A stretch of DNA of 16,328 nucleotides from Holophagae bacterium (GTDB lineage Bacteria; Acidobacteriota; Thermoanaerobaculia; Thermoanaerobaculales; Sulfomarinibacteraceae): positions 1-16,328 of the forward strand of contig JAUWTC010000007.1 in assembly GCA_030609785.1 (NCBI GenBank). Direction: 5' to 3'. Below the pieces are notes generated by a model that saw nothing but the letters and a program-made list of their open reading frames with translations, was not told where the DNA came from and searched no databases. Below, one piece after another: positions 1 to 5,994 of the stretch (its first letter is position 1; each line of letters opens with the position of its first letter). Position numbers and translations under genes: made by a program.

Positions 1-129
1 CGGGACCTCGCAGAACTGGGCGACGCTCAGGGCGTGACCGCCATGCGCGAACGCGCTGCCGCCGAGCGATCCAAGATCGACGAGATCGAGGACAATCTGG
101 AGGCCGTCCGCAGCGCCTTGTGCCGGTAG
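1..129 (+). CDS. C-terminal end of an unidentified protein (5' partial)
   Basis: Frame 1 is open from the first base to a TAG at 127-129 and encodes 42 residues. They are rich in Ala, Glu, Arg and Asp (for example AAAERSKIDEIEDNLEAVRS), which looks like a charged helix or coiled-coil tail. The start lies outside the window and no family motif is visible, so no function is assigned. It is on the same strand as the insertion-sequence remnant that follows, about 245 bases upstream of the AbrB-like gene. A short 7-bp repeat array begins 4 bases after its stop. Reality as a coding end rests only on the open frame and plausible composition. Confidence 0.5.
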   Translation, partial: RDLAELGDAQGVTAMRERAAAERSKIDEIEDNLEAVRSALCR

Positions 130-133
130 GTAG

Positions 134-157
134 CTCTCAACTCTCAGCTGTCAACTT
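134..157. repeat. 7-bp tandem repeat (three units plus partial)
   Basis: Three consecutive heptamers, CTCTCAA, CTCTCAG and CTGTCAA, are followed by CTT in the same register. They begin 4 bases after the stop codon of the first gene. The units are C/T-rich on the plus strand like the longer 7-bp array at 8987-9035. From here to about 300 I see no gene or RNA. Confidence 0.6.
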
Positions 158-305
158 AGCCGCTTGCAATAATCAAGATATAGCCACAAAGAGAGAAGCA
201 AAATGGGGCGCTGGGACTGTGCCCGAGAACGAGGGGAAGGAGCCGGCGCCCTGAAGTTTGGCATTCGACTAGATCTTTAGGTCATCCTGCATGAGTTTTT
301 CCAGG

Positions 306-335
306 TTGTTCTTGTGCGTCTTTGTGTTCTATACT
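306..335 (+). promoter_or_regulatory. Candidate promoter of the AbrB-like gene
   Basis: TATACT at 330-335 is a good -10 match (five of six to TATAAT). TTGTTC at 306-311 is a weak -35 at an 18-base spacing. The -10 lies inside the left arm of the palindrome at 327-360, so a protein bound to the palindrome would cover it. Confidence 0.45.
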
Positions 336-360
336 CTAGCGTATGTGCTAGAGTGTAGAA
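327..360. promoter_or_regulatory. 34-bp inverted repeat, candidate operator of the AbrB-like gene
   Basis: The arms at 327-340 and 347-360 are 14 bases each (left TTCTATACTCTAGC, right GCTAGAGTGTAGAA). They are complementary apart from one T/G position and separated by GTATGT. The palindrome contains the probable -10 and ends 3 bases before the GGAGG of the next gene. AbrB/MazE-fold proteins commonly autoregulate by binding inverted repeats at their own promoter, so this is the natural operator candidate. As RNA it would form a strong stem just before the ribosome-binding site, which is an alternative role. Confidence 0.6.
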
Positions 361-374
361 ATAGGAGGTATCGA

Positions 375-578
375 ATGGGTTACCCAACGAAGATTCAACT
401 GATCAGCAGGAAGAAGACAGCGAACCAGTACTACATCAACTTTCCGACGGCCATTGCAGAGGCAATGGGTTTCAGCAAAGGAGAGACCGTCTACTGGGAG
501 ATCCACGATCGGCGCACAATGGTGCTCGAACGCCCTGATGCGCCACCGTCGCCGCTCGAAAAAACAACGGCACGTTAG
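375..578 (+). CDS. AbrB/MazE-like small protein of an insertion sequence
   Basis: This is a 67-residue protein that starts MGYPTKIQLISRKK and continues with NQYYINFPTAIAEAMGF and KGETVYWEI, the swapped-hairpin (AbrB/SpoVT/MazE) DNA-binding pattern. I know this MGYPTK-type small protein as a companion encoded directly upstream of a DDE transposase in some insertion sequences; its role there is unsettled, and regulation of transposition is the obvious guess. The start at 375 is chosen over an in-frame ATG at 291 because GGAGG (364-368) sits 6 bases before it and the upstream extension would run through the promoter palindrome. The gene is intact although the transposase behind it is broken. A run of six A (559-564) near its 3' end could allow a -1 slip into the transposase frame. 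Confidence 0.8.
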   Translation: MGYPTKIQLISRKKTANQYYINFPTAIAEAMGFSKGETVYWEIHDRRTMVLERPDAPPSPLEKTTAR

Positions 579-1346
579 CCGACCACGTCCTGGGGATTGT
601 CTCCGAACAGGCCAAACTAGGAGCCGAGGGGCAGCACCAGGAGGAACTGGCTCAGCATATGTTGGCTCATTTGCTCTGCAACCAGCGCCGCACCGTAACC
701 GGACTGCTCAGTACTTTAGGGCGACAGCAACAGGATTGGAGCAAAGCCTACAGGCTTTATCGTGAACATGTAGACAGCGCGGCAGTATTCAGCCCTATTC
801 TCGACGGTGTACTGGAGTTGATCCCGGAGGACTCAGCTTTGGTTGTTGCCGTGGATGATTCGCATCTGAGAAAGACGGGCAAAAAGGTTGCTACAGCAGG
901 ACTTGGATCGGTACGAGAAGATCAAGGCGCTCAATAGCCCCGGGGCTCATGCGATTCGACTGCTTCAACTCCTTCGAAAGCACCTCGATGCTTCCGACAG
1001 CCATGCCGAGAGAATCATCCGGGCCTGTGGCGACGGCGATTACTCCAATTTAACCCTACTCCTACAGCTTCCACCACGAACCGTCTACATCGGCAGAACG
1101 CGCACCGACATTAAGTTGCGTGGTGTTCCAAAGCCAACGAAGCGTCGCTTGGTTGGCCGTCCTCGCTCATACGGGAAACAATTGCCAACACCCGATGAGT
1201 TACGCAAAGACAAGACGATTGCTCTCGGCGGCAGGCAATTTCTCGCCGCTCGCCTTTACCCGCCCCCCCAACGTGAATACCAAGAAATTATCCTGGCGCT
1301 GTGTCACATGAATGCCACCAACAATATCGGGGGGCCTCACCCCTGA
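563..1346 (+). pseudogene. Decayed DDE transposase remnant (IS701-like style)
   Basis: Two reading frames carry pieces of one transposase. The first (frame of 659, open from 539) encodes an N-terminal region with HLLCNQRRTVTGLL and DWSKAYRLYREHV. It ends in AVDDSHLRKTGKKV, which contains the first catalytic Asp of this transposase type. The second frame, from about 888, continues with DLDRYEKIKALNSPG, GDGDYSNLTLLLQLPP, YIGRTRTDIKL and GRPRSYGKQLPTPDELRKD, matching the region around the second catalytic Asp. From memory of the family, about 65-70 residues are missing between the pieces, and the junction also shifts frame. After about 1240 the reading frame no longer resembles a transposase, and the C-terminal part with the catalytic Glu is absent. 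No methionine starts the first frame before 659, so translation may have depended on the upstream small gene. Not functional. I could not define terminal repeats or a target duplication. Confidence 0.75.
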
Positions 1347-1368
1347 CGGCCTGCCAAACTTCAGGCCT

Positions 1369-1389
1369 GCAATTCGTTCGACGAATTGC
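1369..1389. promoter_or_regulatory. Perfect 9-bp dyad upstream of the K+ channel gene
   Basis: GCAATTCGT (1369-1377) and ACGAATTGC (1381-1389) are perfect reverse complements around TCG. The dyad ends 2 bases before the TACACT hexamer that probably serves as the -10 of the channel gene. It therefore occupies the place of the -35, where no good -35 sequence exists. It may be an operator or activator site, or a scar of the insertion-sequence end. Confidence 0.5.
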
Positions 1390-1391
1390 TT

Positions 1392-1397
1392 TACACT
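1392..1397 (+). promoter_or_regulatory. Candidate -10 for a leaderless channel transcript
   Basis: TACACT fits TANNNT and ends 6 bases before the GTG at 1404, so transcription would begin at about the start codon. No Shine-Dalgarno is visible. The same geometry occurs at 8788, 9051 and 13797. Confidence 0.4.
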
Positions 1398-1403
1398 ACC
1401 CCT

Positions 1404-2933
1404 GTGAAACCAAGGCGCACTGCACAACAGACCGGCATCATCCATGCCGCTTTCCACCAACCGGAGACCCAGGTCTACCGCGTGGTCCAGGGCTTCGTAT
1501 GGCTGCTGATCACCGGATCGATCGCTTTGATTGCCGCAGGATTCTTCGTCGAACCGGACAGCCCCACCTCACAACTGTTGATCCGCATCGACCATCTGGT
1601 GCTGTGGATCTTCCTCGTGGAATACGTCCTACGAGTTGTCTCCTACCAACCACCAGGCCTCGGTCTCTTCGACCGCACACCGCGGCAACGCATCCTCTAC
1701 AGCCTTGCCAAACGGCTGGGCTATTGCCTGACCCCCCTGATGCTGATCGATCTGGCCACGGTCCTCGCCCTGGCGCCACAACTGCGGGGTCTCCGAGCCC
1801 TGCGCCTCCTGCGCGTGCTTCGTTTTCCCAGGATCTTCCGCCGGGCCAACCCCTTCAAAGCGGTGATGTTGTCATTCCGGGAAAACCGCCTGATGTTCGC
1901 CTTCGGTCTGCTGATGGTCTCCGGTGCAACCGTTCTTGGGGGCCTGACCCTGTTTCTGATCGAAGGACCCCTGGCCAAGGAAACCCAAACGATCAGCAGC
2001 CTGGGAGAGGGCATCTGGTGGGCCCTGGTGACGATCACTACGGTCGGCTACGGTGACATCATCCCGGCGACCCTGATCGGCCGAGTGGTTGGCGGCGTAC
2101 TGATGGTCTCGGGGATGTTCACCCTGGCCCTGTTCGCAGGCATCGTCAGCCAGACCCTGTTGCGCGCCGTTTTGAGCATTCGAGAGGAGCAATTCCGCAT
2201 GAGCACCTATGTCAACCACGTCGTCGTCTGCGGCTACGATCCAGGGGCCCGCATGCTGCTCGACGCCCTCCTGGCGGAGTTGGGCGCCCACGGACCAACC
2301 GTCGTGCTGTTCGCCCAGGGCGAGAGGCCGGCCGGGGTCCCGCTGGAGTTCACCTGGGTCAACGGTGACCCGACCAAGGAGAGTGAGCTGGACAAGGTCC
2401 GTTTGTCCCACGCTGCGGCGGCGATCGTCGTCGGCAACCGAAAGGTCCTGCCGCAACAGGCAGACGCTCATACGATTTTGACGGTATTCACCTTGCGTTC
2501 CTTCCTCGAGCAGCGCGGCGCCGCCGCCAGGCGGCGCAATCCGATGCACGTCGTTGCGGAGATCCTGGATGCCGAGAACGTCGCCCACGCTCGGACCGCA
2601 GGCGCCGACGAGGTGATCGAGACGACCCGCCTGGGCTTCTCCCTCCTGGCGCACTCGGTCGTCGCGCCGGGCACCGCGGCGATCATGGGCCGGATGGCGG
2701 CGTCACGGGCCCACAGCCTCTTCGTCAGCGAGGCGCCCCCAGAGCTGGAACTGCCGGCGACTTTTGCCCGTGTTGCTGCTCACCTCAAGAGCACGCACGG
2801 CGCCCTGGTGATCGGCCTGAGGCGACCCGGGGATGCCGAGGATCTCCTCAACCCACCCGATGAGTTGTCGGTGCCTCCGGGCAGCCGCGTCGTCTACCTC
2901 GCGGACGAGGCCTACTGCAATCAGGAAACCTAG
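1404..2933 (+). CDS. Voltage-sensor K+ channel with RCK/TrkA-N-like cytosolic domain
   Basis: The 509-residue inner-membrane protein has six predicted helices: S1 about 32-48, S2 61-80, S3 107-125, S4 127-147, S5 162-186 and S6 222-250. S4 carries arginines at 128, 131, 134, 137, 140, 143 and 146, a textbook voltage sensor. The pore has the K+ selectivity filter TVGYGD at 213-218. From about 271 follows a Rossmann-like regulator of K+ conductance region (HVVVCGYDPGARMLLDAL). The usual GxGxxG loop is here GYDPGA, so nucleotide binding may be altered. A second alpha/beta part extends to the C-terminus. GTG 1404 is chosen as start because of the TACACT 6 bases upstream; TTG 1386 lies within the dyad and is less likely. 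The stop is followed after one base by the ATG of the next gene, so the two are probably coupled. The channel presumably gates K+ by voltage plus a cytosolic signal; the ligand is unknown. Confidence 0.88.
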   Translation: MKPRRTAQQTGIIHAAFHQPETQVYRVVQGFVWLLITGSIALIAAGFFVEPDSPTSQLLIRIDHLVLWIFLVEYVLRVVSYQPPGLGLFDRTPRQRILYSLAKRLGYCLTPLMLIDLATVLALAPQLRGLRALRLLRVLRFPRIFRRANPFKAVMLSFRENRLMFAFGLLMVSGATVLGGLTLFLIEGPLAKETQTISSLGEGIWWALVTITTVGYGDIIPATLIGRVVGGVLMVSGMFTLALFAGIVSQTLLRAVLSIREEQFRMSTYVNHVVVCGYDPGARMLLDALLAELGAHGPTVVLFAQGERPAGVPLEFTWVNGDPTKESELDKVRLSHAAAAIVVGNRKVLPQQADAHTILTVFTLRSFLEQRGAAARRRNPMHVVAEILDAENVAHARTAGADEVIETTRLGFSLLAHSVVAPGTAAIMGRMAASRAHSLFVSEAPPELELPATFARVAAHLKSTHGALVIGLRRPGDAEDLLNPPDELSVPPGSRVVYLADEAYCNQET

Positions 2934-2934
2934 G

Positions 2935-4755
2935 ATGGATTCCACCACGCGACGAAGCCGTCTCATACGAATTGCGCTATGGGCATGGGCTATCTACCTC
3001 GTGGCGGGCAATCTCTTTGTGGCGACACCGATCGGGCAGAACCTGATCGCACCTCACCCCGAACGGTTCACGATTCACTGGGGCCGGGCATGGACCGTCA
3101 TCCCAGGCCTGGTCCATGTACAGGACCTCGAAATCCGCCAGCACTCGAAAGACGTCGTGTGGCATCTCACGATCGATCGGGCGGTCACCGGCGTCAACAT
3201 CCTGGCCCTGCCATTCAAGACCTTCCACGCCGTCCTTCCCCGGGCACGGGGGGTTGAGGTCGGGGTCGAACAGGCGCCGACAACCATGCCGCCCACGGGC
3301 AAGACCAAACCGGGCTTTCGAATCCGACTGAGCGGCATGGGGGTCAGAGACATTCGTTTCCTGGATTTCTTCGACCTCCACATTGAAGGAGAGGACCTCC
3401 GGATCGGGGGCGGGCTCGACACTACGGCCCGCGGACCACTGGGTATCCCGCGAGCTAGGGTCAGACTTGAGGGAGGTCAGGTCAGCCACGAGGGAGTGGC
3501 GCTGGCGACAGATCTCGACCTCGATTGCCGGGCCCGCATCGACAAACACACCAAGGAGGATCGGAGTGAGGGAGGGATCTTCCCCTTCATTTCTGCGAGC
3601 CTGAAGGCCTCAGGAGACATTGCTGACCTTCGGTTCATCGGAACCTTCTTGCGCTCGGTCTCATGGATGCAGGTCCGGGGAGGCTCCGGAACCCTCGAAG
3701 CAGACCTGGACATTTCAAAGGGCGCACTGGAACCGGGGAGCCGGTTGGATATCCAGACCTCGGCTTTTGCCTTCGAGTACCTCGACTATGCGGTCACCGG
3801 AAGGGGCAAGGTCGTGATCACCGGCCGCGAGGCCGACGGCCGAGGAGACACTACGCTGGACTTCGATCTCGATGATTTCGCCCTTGGTTTCCTGGACTCG
3901 AATACCCCACACATTGAGGGGCACAATCTCAGCGCCAGGATCATCGGCAATCTCACGGAAATGACGCAACCCAAGGCCCCGGTCGAGGTGACGATCGACG
4001 TGCCCGAAAGTGAGGTGCCGGACCTCAGGATTTACAACCGATATTTCAAGGGCGCCTCACCGGTGGAGATCCTCTCAGGGAAGGGTCGCCTCAGGTCCCA
4101 CCTCGAGGTCGCGACAGGGCCTGGGACGGGCAGGGGCACCATCGAAGTCAAGACCACCGATGTCTCGGTCGACATCAAGGACCGGAAGATCGTTGCTGAT
4201 GTGCATCTCCTCTTCCCAGTCACGATCACCGACGTCAAGGACAGGATGTTCACGGTGGACGGTTCGAGCATCAAGATAGCCAACGCCGGAGTTGGTACGC
4301 CTGAAGAGCAGGGCCCTGCCGATACGCCGCCACGGGACTGGTGGTGCAACATTGATATCAATAATGGAACACTTCGGCTGGCGAAACCTCTTGAATTGGA
4401 TACCGATCTCACACTGAAGGCCTTCGACGTGGAACCCCTCCTGGCCTTGATCTCCAAGACCCGCAAGTCGGCAGATCGGTTGGACCGGATCCTCGCGATT
4501 CACGACCTCGAGGGCGGCGCCCACCTCGCTGTCGGAGATGGCGGCACACACATCAAAGACCTTTTCACTGAGGGGGGGCGCGCCGAAATGCTCGGCAATC
4601 TCTGTCTGCGAAAGGGCGACAACTCAGGCGCCATCTACATCAAGTACGGCATCCTCTCCCTCGGTGTCGAAATCTCGGGCGATGACGAAAAGAAACACCT
4701 CATCGGGCCACGAAAATGGTACGACGAGTATGTCGGAGATTTCAGCTGCAGGTAG
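2935..4755 (+). CDS. AsmA-like membrane-anchored envelope protein, function unknown
   Basis: The 606-residue protein has one N-terminal membrane segment (about 11-30, LWAWAIYLVAGNLFVATPIG). It is followed by PERFTIHWGRAWTVIPGLVHVQDLEIR and a long beta-rich region with recurring strands such as GKGRLRSHLEV and ATDLDLDCRARID. This signal-anchor plus repetitive beta layout recalls AsmA/TamB/YdbH-type proteins that span the periplasm and move lipids, but I see no decisive motif and no assigned family. The start is the ATG at 2935, one base after the channel stop, rather than an in-frame ATG at 2833 inside the channel gene. The tight spacing implies co-translation with the channel. The gene ends 3 bases before the convergent msrBA stop, leaving no room for a terminator. 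The coding call is firm; the lipid-transport analogy is weak inference. Confidence 0.7.
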   Translation: MDSTTRRSRLIRIALWAWAIYLVAGNLFVATPIGQNLIAPHPERFTIHWGRAWTVIPGLVHVQDLEIRQHSKDVVWHLTIDRAVTGVNILALPFKTFHAVLPRARGVEVGVEQAPTTMPPTGKTKPGFRIRLSGMGVRDIRFLDFFDLHIEGEDLRIGGGLDTTARGPLGIPRARVRLEGGQVSHEGVALATDLDLDCRARIDKHTKEDRSEGGIFPFISASLKASGDIADLRFIGTFLRSVSWMQVRGGSGTLEADLDISKGALEPGSRLDIQTSAFAFEYLDYAVTGRGKVVITGREADGRGDTTLDFDLDDFALGFLDSNTPHIEGHNLSARIIGNLTEMTQPKAPVEVTIDVPESEVPDLRIYNRYFKGASPVEILSGKGRLRSHLEVATGPGTGRGTIEVKTTDVSVDIKDRKIVADVHLLFPVTITDVKDRMFTVDGSSIKIANAGVGTPEEQGPADTPPRDWWCNIDINNGTLRLAKPLELDTDLTLKAFDVEPLLALISKTRKSADRLDRILAIHDLEGGAHLAVGDGGTHIKDLFTEGGRAEMLGNLCLRKGDNSGAIYIKYGILSLGVEISGDDEKKHLIGPRKWYDEYVGDFSCR

Positions 4756-4758
4756 CCC

Positions 4759-5865
4759 TCAATCCCTCAGCACATGGCATTGATAGCCGCCGGGATTCTT
4801 CTCGAGGTAATCCTGGTGGTATTCCTCGGCCGACCAGAAGGGGCCGGCTTCGACGATCTCGGTCACGACCGGATTCTTGAAAACCCCACTGCGATCAACC
4901 TCGGCCTTGACCTTTTCGGCAGACTCCCGCTGAGCCTCTGAGAGGTAGAAGATCGCTGAACGGTATTGGGTGCCGATATCGTTGTGTTGGCGGTTGCGGG
5001 TAGTCGGGTCATGAAGCCTGAAGAAATAGTCCAGGACCTCTGCATAGGAGACCCTCGAAGGGTCGAAGACCAGTCGGACGGACTCGGCGTGTCCGGTCTT
5101 CCCCGTCGTCACCTCGCGATAGCCCGGATTCTTGGTGTGACCGCCGATGTAGCCGACCTCGGTGGAGAGCACGCCCTCGAGGTCGAGGAAGAGGTGTTCG
5201 ACGCCCCAGAAACACCCGGCGGCGAGGATGGCCTCCTCGGTACCGGAGGTTCCCGGTTCTTTGGCGGCCTCGACGCCGTCGTCATCGTCCGTCACCTCGA
5301 TGACACCCGCCTCAACAAAGGCCGGCACGAATTGACCGAAACCCTCGCTCTCGAGGTCCTCGGCGGCGACAAACCGAAGTGACGCCGAGTTGATGCAGTA
5401 CCGCTGTCCACCCGGGCCGGGGCCGTCATCAAAAACATGCCCCAGGTGGGAGTCGGCTTCCTTCGATCGGACCTCGGTGCGAACCATGCCGTGACTGCGA
5501 TCCTTGACGTCGACGACAGTTCCCGGCACCAGCGGCTTGGTGAAACTGGGCCATCCCGAACCGGAGTCAAATTTGTCCAGACTCGAGAACAACGGCTCGC
5601 CGGAGACAACGTCGACGTAGATGCCTGGCGCCTTGTGATTCCAGTACTCGTTGGCGAACGGAGGTTCGGTCGCCGAGCACTGCGTGACCTTGTACTGCAT
5701 CTCGCCCAACTCGGCCTTGAGTTGCTCATCCGTCGGCCTTGTGGCGTTACTCATGCGGCTATCCTCCGAAGACGAAATGGTCGAACCTCCACCCACTCCT
5801 GCGACCAGGAGTCCGGCGGCTGCAATCAAACACAGAGCTGCAATAGCGATCTCTCGGTACTTCAT
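4759..5865 (-). CDS. msrBA: Bifunctional methionine sulfoxide reductase MsrB-MsrA fusion with N-terminal export/anchor segment
   Basis: This 368-residue fusion repairs oxidised methionine in proteins. Residues 1-25 form a signal or anchor helix ([18 protein letters not shown]), pointing to the periplasm. MsrB spans about 45-170, with [29 protein letters not shown] (key part at 80-108) and catalytic Cys157 in RYCIN, specific for the R-sulfoxide. The zinc cysteines of other MsrBs are absent. The Cys often seen in SGCGWPSF is Ser103 here, so Cys63 ([11 protein letters not shown]) may be the resolving residue. MsrA spans about 210-368, with catalytic Cys218 in GCFWG and Cys363 in GGYQCH near the C-terminus as probable resolving Cys, specific for the S-sulfoxide. 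A second in-frame ATG (residue 38, base 5754) has a better ribosome site than the first and would give a cytosolic form. The gene follows the polymerase gene after 121 bases on the same strand and converges with the AsmA-like gene. Confidence 0.93.
   Translation of the reverse strand: MKYREIAIAALCLIAAAGLLVAGVGGGSTISSSEDSRMSNATRPTDEQLKAELGEMQYKVTQCSATEPPFANEYWNHKAPGIYVDVVSGEPLFSSLDKFDSGSGWPSFTKPLVPGTVVDVKDRSHGMVRTEVRSKEADSHLGHVFDDGPGPGGQRYCINSASLRFVAAEDLESEGFGQFVPAFVEAGVIEVTDDDDGVEAAKEPGTSGTEEAILAAGCFWGVEHLFLDLEGVLSTEVGYIGGHTKNPGYREVTTGKTGHAESVRLVFDPSRVSYAEVLDYFFRLHDPTTRNRQHNDIGTQYRSAIFYLSEAQRESAEKVKAEVDRSGVFKNPVVTEIVEAGPFWSAEEYHQDYLEKNPGGYQCHVLRD
5763..5767 (-). promoter_or_regulatory. Internal Shine-Dalgarno deciding an alternative MsrBA start
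   Basis: On the minus strand GGAGG lies 8 bases before an in-frame ATG at 5754. This site is stronger than what precedes the outer ATG at 5865. Initiation here would skip the export segment and yield a 331-residue cytosolic enzyme. Confidence 0.45.
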
Positions 5866-5958
5866 GCCGACTCTTGTCCCACAACCACTGAACGGTTACC
5901 GCCATTCCCAAGTTTCAGGCGGAGCCAGAATCATTGCTGAATTCCTCTGTGGGTTTGT

Positions 5959-5994
5959 CCCGAGCCCGAGCCCGTGCCCGTGCCCGTTACCGAG
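5959..5994. repeat. Hexamer tandem repeat forming a G-quadruplex motif after the polymerase stop
   Basis: Six hexamers in register (two CCCGAG, two CCCGTG, CCCGTT, ACCGAG) overlap the end of the polymerase gene. On the minus strand, which is the transcribed sense, they give five GGG runs separated by exactly 3 bases, starting one base after the TAA stop (5989-5987). This is a canonical intramolecular G-quadruplex pattern in the mRNA between the polymerase and msrBA genes. It could act as a 3'-end structure or attenuator. I see nothing else in the 5866-5958 gap. Confidence 0.7.

Noticed and set aside
130..300. Possible tRNA or IS left end
   Set aside because: No cloverleaf could be folded by eye, and no matching inverted repeat was found near 1240-1390.
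291..374. Longer start of the AbrB-like protein at 291
   Set aside because: It would run through the promoter and palindrome; GGAGG is placed for ATG 375.
1872..2654. Minus-strand open frame within the channel gene
   Set aside because: It is Gln/Asp/Gly-rich without motifs and antisense to a gene with clear S4 and TVGYG motifs.
2833..2934. Earlier start for the AsmA-like gene
   Set aside because: It lies inside the channel gene and precedes the natural membrane segment; ATG 2935 fits better.
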